A DNA stretch of 12,080 bases. Source: Ruminococcaceae bacterium UBA2656 (GTDB taxonomy: Bacteria; Bacillota; Clostridia; Oscillospirales; Acutalibacteraceae). The first letter of the stretch is position 1. Each line of letters begins with the position of its first letter. The notes below the pieces were generated by a model. That model did not search any database. It was given only the letters and a program-made list of their open reading frames with translations, and was not told the origin of the DNA. The position numbers and the translations under genes are program-made. The DNA is taken from NCBI GenBank assembly GCA_002359465.1, contig DENA01000025.1:48982-61061 (forward strand), given 5' to 3'. Of the stretch, positions 6,703-12,080 are shown piece after piece.

Positions 6703-7698
6703 TCACACAACATAAAGGATGGGACAGCCTCCGAGCTTTTCCGCTATCTCCCGCCGGAGCAGTTCTTCCCCCTGCGCGCGCAGTTCGCTGCGGTAGCAGT
6801 ATTTTCCGCGTCCCCTCCCTGTCATCAGGGAAGCATCGTAAAGCTCTGCCGCGTTGGGAAACGCCTCATTGTTGATTGCCCGGTGCACATAGCTGTAGGT
6901 CATAAAGATGATCTCAATCGTCAGTTCTTTTTTTGCCTTTGGGGACAACTCCTCGGCAAGCTGCCGAATCAGTTCTGTGTAAAGCTTCGGCCAATCATCC
7001 AGAAGGACAACCGGCGCAATCAGAAGCCCGACCCGGTACCCCGCACTGCACATTTTATTCAGGGCCTGTATCCTGTTTTTCAGTGGAGAAGTACCGAATT
7101 CCACCCTACGGATGACTTCCTCCGGATTGACGCTCATACGAAAAATGGTTCTGCCCCCGTGCTCCAGATTCAGCAGAGGGTCGACCATGTCGAACTTGGT
7201 CGGGAACGTCAAAAAGCCCTTTTCGCTCTTTGCAAAACGTTCAATCGTCCAGACAAGGTTCCCTGTAATGGTGTTTTCCAGTACAAGGTCACTGTTGCTG
7301 CCGATCTCAAAGGTCAGGTCCCGCTGGGAAACGGCGGCCGCTCTCATCAGCTTGCCGAGCATCTGCTCCCGATTGACGAACAGTCTTAAATACGAGCATT
7401 TGTTGTAGTTGCAGACCAGATAGCAGTAAAGGCACGCCGCGCTGCATCCGGAGGAAGTATACGGTACCAGAAAATCGGATATCTTATGATTTTCCACATA
7501 TTTGTGCGTCTTGCGGATACCGACGATCAGGTACCGCTTCATATGGCCGAATTCCCGGTTGGAATTGCCGCGCAGTTCCTCTATATTGTTATGGCTGTGA
7601 ATCGGTATCCACGGCACTGTGCCGAATTTCTGCCGCAGCTGCTCCCCCAACTCATAGGAAAGAGCTTCCGGCTCATAATAAATGCGCTCCGGGTACAT
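6703..7698 (-). CDS. splB: Spore photoproduct lyase (radical SAM DNA repair enzyme)
   Basis: 331 residues, close to the roughly 340 of Bacillus SplB. Start ATG 7698 has an AAGGTGAT site about 5 nt upstream. It repairs 5-thyminyl-5,6-dihydrothymine in spore DNA on germination, using an iron-sulfur cluster and S-adenosylmethionine. Seen: the N-terminal RIYYEPEALSYELGEQL and YLIVGIRKTHKY blocks, the CxxxCxxC cluster motif C85-SAA-C89-LY-C92 with both relay tyrosines (Y91, Y93), then VNREQ, FEIGSNSD (130-137), FLTFPTKFDMVDPLL, FRMSVNPEEVIRRVEFGTS and the C-terminal GKYCYRSEL. Where Bacillus has the H-donor Cys141 (FEAACTSD, recalled), this protein has Ser134. Two extra cysteines (C96, C101) lie just after the cluster. 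The gene is probably expressed with the DUF3298 gene behind it. No clear sigma-G promoter was found in the 95-base gap upstream. Confidence 0.88.
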   Translation of the reverse strand: MYPERIYYEPEALSYELGEQLRQKFGTVPWIPIHSHNNIEELRGNSNREFGHMKRYLIVGIRKTHKYVENHKISDFLVPYTSSGCSAACLYCYLVCNYNKCSYLRLFVNREQMLGKLMRAAAVSQRDLTFEIGSNSDLVLENTITGNLVWTIERFAKSEKGFLTFPTKFDMVDPLLNLEHGGRTIFRMSVNPEEVIRRVEFGTSPLKNRIQALNKMCSAGYRVGLLIAPVVLLDDWPKLYTELIRQLAEELSPKAKKELTIEIIFMTYSYVHRAINNEAFPNAAELYDASLMTGRGRGKYCYRSELRAQGEELLRREIAEKLGGCPILYVV

Positions 7699-7793
7699 TT
7701 TATCACCTTCCGGTCTATTATTTACAGCCGGACGGCATCTATGCTTTGTTTCTCAGGCAACAGGTGAACCGACCCGGGAAAATACATGCCGGC

Positions 7794-8498
7794 TCAGATA
7801 TAATGGATTTCCACGCCCCCGAGCTGCACATTTCCCGTAAGGGTCAGCTGAGGCGCGTTTTCCGCCGGCTGGGAAAGACGGATATCGTTGTCCACGCCGC
7901 CAAGGCTCGCGTGCAGGCTGTCGATGACGCGCCAGTGCCTGGGAACGTACAATTTGATTGCGCCGAAGCTGCAGTCAAGAAAGAGCTCCGCGCCGCCGGG
8001 GCTGAGCTGCGCCTGGTCGAAAAACAGCTCCAGTGCGCCGAACGAGACGAAAAACTGTCCGCTTTTCAGGCAGTCGCCGTGCAGATATTTGCTGGACGCG
8101 CCAAAGCTCACCTTGGCGTAAGGATTATTGTCGTCAATGTTTTCCACAGTCTGGCGGGCATGTTCATAATCATCGTGCCAGTACATCTTACTTTTGGGAT
8201 GGCTTCTGAACAGAAAGCTGAAGCCGATGCTTGCAAAAACGGCGGCCAGAATCAGCAGCCAGAGGGAAATCTCGATGAGATGCAGCGGCTGCCGGTAAAT
8301 CATGTAGAGGAACGCCAAAGGGACGAATATTCCGAAATAATTGCGGTCGGCTGCGCTGTGAATGATCAGCGCGGTCAGCAAAACCGTAGCCAGAATGCTG
8401 ATGAACCCGATCTGCCCGAAAGAGCCGATCTGGCTTGCAATCACAAAGACCGCCGAAAGTAAGAAGAAGAATCCCCAAAACCAGTTTCTATTTTTCAT
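7794..8498 (-). CDS. LiaF-like four-helix membrane protein
   Basis: 234 residues from the ATG at 8498-8496, chosen for the AAAGGAGC site 6 nt upstream instead of the ATG at 8513. Seen: four predicted membrane segments (about 6-22, 29-47, 52-68, 77-97), a charged linker HPKSKMYWHDDYEHA, then a C-terminal soluble region of repeated beta strands (VSFGASSKYLHGDCLKSGQFFVSFGALELFFD, FLDCSFGAIKLYVP, SLGGVDNDIRLS, LTGNVQLGGVEIHYI). Known: this layout is that of LiaF/YvqF, an inhibitor in cell-envelope stress systems, and of related putative adhesin-like membrane proteins. Its start overlaps the end of the LytTR gene by 11 bases, so the two are co-translated. Inferred: it holds or modulates the LytTR protein at the membrane. 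No histidine kinase is adjacent, unlike LiaFSR. Confidence 0.72.
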   Translation of the reverse strand: MKNRNWFWGFFFLLSAVFVIASQIGSFGQIGFISILATVLLTALIIHSAADRNYFGIFVPLAFLYMIYRQPLHLIEISLWLLILAAVFASIGFSFLFRSHPKSKMYWHDDYEHARQTVENIDDNNPYAKVSFGASSKYLHGDCLKSGQFFVSFGALELFFDQAQLSPGGAELFLDCSFGAIKLYVPRHWRVIDSLHASLGGVDNDIRLSQPAENAPQLTLTGNVQLGGVEIHYI

Positions 8499-8952
8499 AA
8501 GTGCTCCTTTCATTCAAACGCTGCCGCAGTTCCCTGTAATAGTACCGTGACACGTATACCTGTTTGTGGCTGTTGATAAACTGAATCAGGCTGGAAGCGG
8601 TGAGGTCGCGCGTAATCGAGTACACCTGCATGATGTTGACAATCGTGGATTTCGCCGCACGCACGAAATTTTTGGGAAGAATTTCTTCCAGTTCGTACAG
8701 ACGATATTTGATGCGGTAGGCGTCGTTAACGGTGTGGGCGTAAATGTGCTCGCCTTCGGTTTCAAAAAACAAAACCTCATCCAAAGGAAAGTAGAATTCC
8801 TGATTCTGTTTGTAAAAGGTAATTTTGGTGCCGGACGAGGACTGTTCCAGAATATACCGGTGTATTTTCTGAATGGTGCCATCCACGCGGCCGCAGCGGA
8901 TGATCACCTCGTCCTCCTCCAAATCATTGACTAACTCAATGCGTATCTTCAC
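8488..8952 (-). CDS. Stand-alone LytTR-family DNA-binding protein
   Basis: 154 residues from a GTG (8952-8950) with an ideal AGGAGGTG site (8958-8965) 5 nt upstream; the open frame continues to 9075, but that stretch crosses the promoter. Seen: a 40-residue N-terminal segment (VNDLEEDEVIIRCGRVDGTIQ), then the LytTR fold: YFPLDEVLFFETEGEHIYAHT (54-74), YRIKYRLYELEEILPKNFVRAAKSTIVNI (79-107) and the C-terminal VYVSRYYYRELRQRL. FVRAAKSTIVN is the usual LytTR core. There is no receiver domain, so it is not a phospho-acceptor response regulator. Known: single-domain LytTR proteins paired with a membrane protein form LytTR regulatory systems (streptococcal HdrRM and BrsRM), where the membrane partner inhibits the regulator. 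Inferred: the overlapping LiaF-like gene plays that part here. Confidence 0.85.
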   Translation of the reverse strand: MKIRIELVNDLEEDEVIIRCGRVDGTIQKIHRYILEQSSSGTKITFYKQNQEFYFPLDEVLFFETEGEHIYAHTVNDAYRIKYRLYELEEILPKNFVRAAKSTIVNIMQVYSITRDLTASSLIQFINSHKQVYVSRYYYRELRQRLNERSTYEK

Positions 8953-8973
8953 CCGATCACCTCCTATGCCATT

Positions 8974-9002
8974 ATTATAGCGGGTATGGGGCAATGTGGA
9001 AA
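8974..9002 (-). promoter_or_regulatory. Promoter of the LytTR-LiaF-like operon
   Basis: On the minus strand TTTCCA (8997-9002, 4 of 6 to consensus) and a perfect TATAAT (8974-8979) are 17 bp apart. The start site should be near 8967, leaving a leader of only about 15 nt that consists mostly of the ribosome binding site. Confidence 0.65.
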
Positions 9003-9045
9003 GGGCGGCCCGCCATCCGGTTGCATTTCTACCCGCAACAGGTTG

Positions 9046-9077
9046 AAAAAAGCGGGTGAAAGGAGATTTCCCCACCC
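9046..9077 (-). terminator. Intrinsic terminator after the GerMN-like lipoprotein gene
   Basis: On the minus strand GGGTG (9077-9073) pairs with CACCC (9058-9054), enclosing a smaller GGA/TCC stem with an AATC loop. It is followed by GC and six T residues (9051-9046). It lies about 40 bases past the lipoprotein stop and upstream of the LytTR promoter, so it separates the two units. Confidence 0.6.
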
Positions 9078-9118
9078 TCGTTCATGAAAAATATGCTTTA
9101 CCGGCACGGCATGCCGCC

Positions 9119-9703
9119 TTATCTGGTCAAATAGGGCGTATCTCTGTCCAGAAAACTCTCTGTGGAATAATCGCCGCCGTCTATCCCGTAACAGACAGCC
9201 GTTGACCCCTCCACATTCATAAGCATTGTTTTTGCAATGCCATATAAGCTGTTCATTTCCAGCATGCTCCCATAGGAAAGGTAACGGGCGCCCGCTTTGG
9301 TAAAGTCAACCGTAACGACCCCGTTTTTGTCCATCACCGCGCCCGCGTAGGAAAAAACCATACTGCCATTTGCAACCGGCTCTGAAAGATACTTTTCCGT
9401 ATAGAGCTTCATGATTCCGTCAGGGGTCGCCCCGTCGGAGGGGATTGTGACGGTCTCCTGAATCTCCCGGGCATCCTGCGGCGCCTGCCGCGTCAGTTTA
9501 TGATCCGTCGGAGAAGGCGCCAGTCCCTGATAAGAGTATAAAACGACCTTTTTACGGTCTGACTCCGGAGCGGACGCCTGCAAAACGGATTCGGAACGGG
9601 TTTCGGATTCTGCCTGTGAAACGGCCGGCTGACGATGGCAGCCGGTGAAGAACACAAAGATAGACAGACAAAGTATGCCCGCCAGCAGGTTGCTTGTTTT
9701 TAT
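9119..9703 (-). CDS. GerMN-like lipoprotein with a probable ATA start codon
   Basis: 194 residues if started at ATA 9703-9701. Seen: GAGGGTGG (9710-9717) lies 6 nt before that ATA, and from there the frame gives (M)KTSNLLAGILCLSIFVFFTGC, a complete lipoprotein signal with lipobox FTGC and Cys22. No ATG, GTG or TTG exists between the upstream in-frame TAA and the GTG at 9655. That GTG has no ribosome binding site and would discard nearly all of the signal. After a Ser/Glu/Ala-rich linker come VVLYSYQG, PSDGATPDGIMKLYTEKYL, GVVTVDFTKAGARYLSYGSMLEMNSLYGIAKTML and VEGSTAVCYGIDGG, resembling the GerMN fold of the GerM spore/germination lipoprotein. Inferred: envelope-anchored and possibly spore-related. 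Probably co-transcribed with the pentapeptide gene 40 bases upstream. The domain call is moderate. Confidence 0.62.
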   Translation of the reverse strand: MKTSNLLAGILCLSIFVFFTGCHRQPAVSQAESETRSESVLQASAPESDRKKVVLYSYQGLAPSPTDHKLTRQAPQDAREIQETVTIPSDGATPDGIMKLYTEKYLSEPVANGSMVFSYAGAVMDKNGVVTVDFTKAGARYLSYGSMLEMNSLYGIAKTMLMNVEGSTAVCYGIDGGDYSTESFLDRDTPYLTR

Positions 9704-9743
9704 ATTTTTCCACCCTCTTTAACTAATGTTGAATTTTATTTCA

Positions 9744-10637
9744 TCAGAACAGTTTCGCACTCCGCTTCCAATGTGCTGGCCGGGAAATCTGCACGGGCAG
9801 CTCCGTGCTGAAGTCGCCTCTGGCGGCATTGGCCTGGGACTGGGTCAGAAAAATGCTTTTCGAAAGATTCGCTCTCCTCAGATCGGCATCCCGAAAATCG
9901 GCGCCTGTCAGATCGGTACCGCTTAAATCGACGCCTTCCAGATTTGCGGCGATCAGGCAGGCACCCCGCAGATCCGCGCATCTCAGATCCTTTTTCCTCA
10001 GGTCTTTTCCAAAATAATCCGCCGCGGCTTTCCGCTCCTTATTGGGATGGAAAGGGAAGCCTTCGGCACGGGCGATTTCCTCCCGCATAAACCTGCTTGC
10101 ATTTTTCAGCAATCCGCTTATTTTGATACAGTGCCCCGAAAGATCAAACTCTATTAACGACCGGGGGTCGTATCGGGCAACGCACTCCGTCCTGCGCAGC
10201 GCTTCGCCGATTTCTTCACGCATGGGCAGATTCGGCCTGAACTGCAGCGCTTCATAAAGATACCAGCACATTTCATGCAGCTGCCGCATGATCAGGAATG
10301 TGTCAAACATCGCGCCGGCCAGGGAAGACTCCGCCCGCCAGCTTTTCCCCGCGAAGGTCACCTGCGATACCTGCTGCCCGGCTCCGAAACATTCATAGGC
10401 CGCACAGCCCTTTAAGCCCAGCGCCCCGAGTTGACCATGCACCGCGCAGCGGAAATCCTCATTTAAATGAATACATGGGGTACCCGCGTTTTTGTCGGAC
10501 GGAAATCCGTCCAGCTTTGAAAAATACAGCGCAGTGCAGCAAAGCCCAAAGCATTTTTCACACTGCGGCTTCAGCTGACTGATGCCGTAACGGGCTGCAT
10601 GATCCGAATGTGCATTTTCATCTGCTTTCTGCACCAT
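9744..10637 (-). CDS. Cys-rich N-terminal domain plus pentapeptide-repeat protein
   Basis: 297 residues, ATG 10637-10635 with AGGAGA 8 nt upstream. Seen: an N-terminal cysteine cluster (C26, C29, C33, C34, C55, C64, C78, C83) with CEKCFGLCC, TPCIHLNEDFRC and KGCAAYECFGAGQQVSQVTF. It resembles the CxxCxxCC metal-chelating family (YkgJ-like). A helical middle (RQLHEMCWYLYEALQF) follows, then pentapeptide repeats at about 212-272 (DLRCADLRGACLIAANLEGVDLSG...) with Leu/Phe at the centre of each five, which fold as a right-handed quadrilateral helix. Known: proteins with this same N-terminal block and C-terminal repeats occur in Gram-positive bacteria and actinomycetes, without an assigned function to my knowledge. 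The repeats are too few for a Qnr-like DNA mimic. No signal peptide, so cytoplasmic. It lies first in a likely unit with the GerMN-like lipoprotein. Confidence 0.82.
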   Translation of the reverse strand: MVQKADENAHSDHAARYGISQLKPQCEKCFGLCCTALYFSKLDGFPSDKNAGTPCIHLNEDFRCAVHGQLGALGLKGCAAYECFGAGQQVSQVTFAGKSWRAESSLAGAMFDTFLIMRQLHEMCWYLYEALQFRPNLPMREEIGEALRRTECVARYDPRSLIEFDLSGHCIKISGLLKNASRFMREEIARAEGFPFHPNKERKAAADYFGKDLRKKDLRCADLRGACLIAANLEGVDLSGTDLTGADFRDADLRRANLSKSIFLTQSQANAARGDFSTELPVQISRPAHWKRSAKLF

Positions 10638-10692
10638 ACGCCTTATCTCCTGTCATTGATGATCTGTTCCCCCTGCTCATATTGTCAGTTGT

Positions 10693-10721
10693 ATTATAGA
10701 CGATCGGCCGTAACAATGCAA
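10693..10721 (-). promoter_or_regulatory. Promoter of the pentapeptide-repeat gene
   Basis: On the minus strand TTGCAT (10716-10721) and a perfect TATAAT (10693-10698) are separated by 17 bp. The predicted leader is about 50 nt. It faces away from the MerR gene promoter about 70 bp further on. Confidence 0.6.
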
Positions 10722-10791
10722 TCTTAATCCCTTCGTTGTGTACGGTATCCTTCTGCTTACGAAAAACAGAGCTGCATCTTAAAAAACCTTA

Positions 10792-10820
10792 TTGTTAATA
10801 TAATGTTTTAAAGATATAAT
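10792..10820 (+). promoter_or_regulatory. Promoter of the MerR-family gene
   Basis: TTGTTA (10792-10797) and TATAAT (10815-10820) are spaced 17 bp apart, 25 bases before the ATG. The normal spacing suggests basal expression without MerR-type activation, unlike the promoter of the next gene. Confidence 0.7.
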
Positions 10821-10844
10821 CAATGTAAAGGGAGGGATGCGTCA

Positions 10845-11678
10845 ATGGAAAAACTGACGATTGGACAAATGGCGAAGCTGAACCATATTTCCGAGCAGAC
10901 ACTGCGTTTTTATGACAAAATAAAACTTTTGGAGCCCGATGGCATCAATGAGCAAAACGGGTACCGCTATTACAGTATTAAACAGAGCGCCTATCTGGAC
11001 ATGATTCAATACATGAAATCCCTGGGAATGGATCTGAAGGATATCAGAAGGCATCTGGAACATGGCGACCCCTCCCTTATTAAAAGTATTCTCCATCAAA
11101 AAAGCTCACAGATAGACGAGGAAATACGCAGGCTGAAATATCAAAAAAGAGCAATCGAGCGCACCCTGCAAAGCTACCAGCGTTACGAGGCTTCCCCTCC
11201 GGACGGCGCTATCGTTCTTGAATATATTGAAGAACGGCAGATGTACTGCATTGACGCGGGAATGAACTTTTACGATTACGGAATTGAGATTTACGAAGAG
11301 ATGCTCCGAAAGCTGAAGGAAAGCCTGATTTCAGACAAGCTTCCTCAGATCTATTTCTGTAACGCGGGAACTATCCTGCGGCAGGAAAACCTGGAACGGC
11401 GCAGATTTTATTCGAGCGAAATTTTCGTTTTGGTGGACAGGGATTTTGTTCCCGATGAATTGACCGTCTCTATCCCCGCAAATACCTATCTGTGTATTTA
11501 CTGCAATAAATTTGAAAAAGAGAAGGAATATATTGAAAACCTGTTGGATGCTGTGGAGGAAAAAGGCTATGTGATTGTCGGGGATTATATCTGCGAGGTG
11601 ATCAGCGAGTTCCCTCTTCTGGAACGGAAAGAGCGCGGCATGTTTTTAAGGTTACAAATACCAATAAAATTCAGCTGA
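10845..11678 (+). CDS. MerR-family (BmrR-like) transcriptional regulator with effector-binding domain
   Basis: 277 residues, ATG 10845 with GGGAGGG about 8 nt upstream. Seen: a MerR winged helix-turn-helix (residues 1-70) with LTIGQMAKLNHISEQTLRFYDKIKLLEPDGINEQNGYRYY and MIQYMKSLGMDLKDIR. A dimerisation coiled coil follows (about 80-115, HQKSSQIDEEIRRLKYQKRAIERTL). The C-terminal domain (120-277) has IVLEYIEERQMYCIDAG, IPANTYLCIYCNK and LLDAVEEKGYVIVGDYICEVI, the pattern of the GyrI-like/BmrR small-molecule-binding fold. Known: such regulators twist promoters that have 19-bp spacers. One lies immediately downstream (11697-11727), so the next gene is the likely target. Inferred ligand: an organic amine or amino-acid derivative, from the neighbour. 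The metal-binding cysteines of MerR proper are absent. Confidence 0.9.
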   Translation: MEKLTIGQMAKLNHISEQTLRFYDKIKLLEPDGINEQNGYRYYSIKQSAYLDMIQYMKSLGMDLKDIRRHLEHGDPSLIKSILHQKSSQIDEEIRRLKYQKRAIERTLQSYQRYEASPPDGAIVLEYIEERQMYCIDAGMNFYDYGIEIYEEMLRKLKESLISDKLPQIYFCNAGTILRQENLERRRFYSSEIFVLVDRDFVPDELTVSIPANTYLCIYCNKFEKEKEYIENLLDAVEEKGYVIVGDYICEVISEFPLLERKERGMFLRLQIPIKFS

Positions 11679-11696
11679 TTTTATGAACTTTTTCAG

Positions 11697-11727
11697 TTGA
11701 CATTATAGCGGATACAACTTTTATAAT
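11697..11727 (+). promoter_or_regulatory. MerR-type promoter (19-bp spacer) of the amine dehydrogenase-like gene
   Basis: A perfect TTGACA (11697-11702) and a perfect TATAAT (11722-11727) are 19 bp apart, 2 bp longer than optimal and the spacing used by MerR-activated promoters. Two dyads overlap it: AGTTG/CAACT (11695-11699, 11715-11719) and CATTATA/TATAATG (11701-11707, 11722-11728). Either could be the operator. It starts 18 bases past the MerR stop codon. Confidence 0.75.
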
Positions 11728-11738
11728 GAAATTACGAT

Positions 11739-11762
11739 CGGCAGCGAAAAAGATTTCTGCCG
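11739..11762 (+). repeat. Inverted repeat in the leader of the amine dehydrogenase-like gene
   Basis: CGGCAG (11739-11744) and CTGCCG (11757-11762) are exact reverse complements around a 12-nt loop. They lie in the transcribed leader between the 19-bp-spacer promoter and the ribosome binding site. It could form a small 5' stabilising hairpin; there is no T-tract, so it is not a terminator. Confidence 0.4.
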
Positions 11763-11791
11763 CACAGACATTATGAAAGGGGTATGCAATA

Positions 11792-12080
11792 ATGTATCAT
11801 GAGAAAATTCGCGTTGTCCAGTATGGCTGTGGAAAGATGTCAAAATACACTCTTCGTTACCTGTATGAAAACGGAGCGGAAATCGTAGGCGCAATCGACG
11901 TCAATCCCGCTGTCGTCGGAATGGACGTCGGTGACTGGGCGGGGCTCGGCGTAAAACTGGGCGTCACAATCAGGAGCGATGCCGACGCCGTGCTCGACGG
12001 GTGCGACGCGGATATCGCCGTCGTCACCCTGTTCAGCTTCATGAAGGACGTAATGCCGCACTTTGAGAAGCTGGTCAGCT
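11792..12080 (+). CDS. NAD(P)-dependent amine dehydrogenase-like protein (2,4-diaminopentanoate dehydrogenase/DapB-N family), N-terminal part
   Basis: 96 codons from ATG 11792 to the right edge, open throughout. An AAAGGGG site lies about 9 nt upstream. Seen: an N-terminal Rossmann fold, [19 protein letters not shown], with GxGxxS instead of GxGxxG. Next comes the strand-turn-strand [20 protein letters not shown], with Asp at the end of beta-2, favouring NAD over NADP. Then [12 protein letters not shown] and [13 protein letters not shown] follow. Known: this block occurs in the dihydrodipicolinate-reductase-like amine dehydrogenases, including 2,4-diaminopentanoate dehydrogenase of ornithine fermentation. 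The catalytic half is outside the window, so the substrate is uncertain. Context: it follows a MerR-type promoter and is presumably the first gene of a regulated operon. Confidence 0.68.
   Translation, partial: MYHEKIRVVQYGCGKMSKYTLRYLYENGAEIVGAIDVNPAVVGMDVGDWAGLGVKLGVTIRSDADAVLDGCDADIAVVTLFSFMKDVMPHFEKLVS

Noticed and set aside
7699..7793. Possible sigma-G promoter upstream of splB (CATAGAT-like -10)
   Set aside because: No matching -35 at suitable spacing, so the resemblance is too weak to annotate.
1..12080. CRISPR array, insertion sequence, prophage, tRNA/rRNA or toxin-antitoxin module
   Set aside because: No regularly spaced repeats, transposase or integrase motifs, cloverleaf-like or rRNA sequence, or paired small toxin/antitoxin genes were seen on either strand.

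Overview
The window comes from a low-to-mid GC Gram-positive, most likely an endospore-forming Clostridia (Oscillospirales-like) bacterium. The reasons are AGGAGG-type ribosome binding sites throughout, TTG and GTG starts, sigma-A-type promoters, a spore photoproduct lyase, lipoproteins with Gram-positive style signals, and a YesM-like sensor kinase beside a sugar ABC operon. The placement is inferred from gene content only.

Right to left on the minus strand, the left half (about 4468-795) is a complete ytfQ-ytfR-ytfT-yjfF-type importer operon (galactofuranose/pentose class): a lipoprotein substrate-binding protein, a double ATPase and two permeases. The ATPase and permease genes overlap, and a perfect 13-bp hairpin separates the binding-protein gene from the ATPase gene. 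Downstream, with its own TTGATA-17-TATAAT promoter, begins a sensor kinase that runs off the left edge and probably senses or controls this import system. The binding-protein gene carries an in-frame TAA followed by an intact, family-like C-terminal tail.

The middle (about 5677-10721), also on the minus strand, is a set of short transcription units. From right to left they are: a Cys-rich pentapeptide-repeat protein; a GerMN-like lipoprotein whose only well-placed start codon is ATA; a terminator; a LytTR DNA-binding protein overlapping a LiaF-like membrane protein (a possible regulator/membrane-antagonist pair); spore photoproduct lyase (splB) followed by a DUF3298/RsiV-like protein; and a 43-residue protein made essentially of cupin motif 2, with its own promoter and terminator.

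The right end is on the plus strand. A MerR/BmrR-type regulator with an ordinary 17-bp-spacer promoter is followed by a promoter with consensus -35 and -10 boxes held 19 bp apart, the hallmark of MerR-activated promoters. This drives a partial NAD(P)-dependent amine dehydrogenase-like gene cut by the right edge.

There is no CRISPR array, insertion sequence, tRNA or rRNA that I can see. The most notable observations are the interrupted ytfQ tail, the AUA start, the MerR-type 19-bp promoter, the LytTR/LiaF pair and the cupin microprotein.
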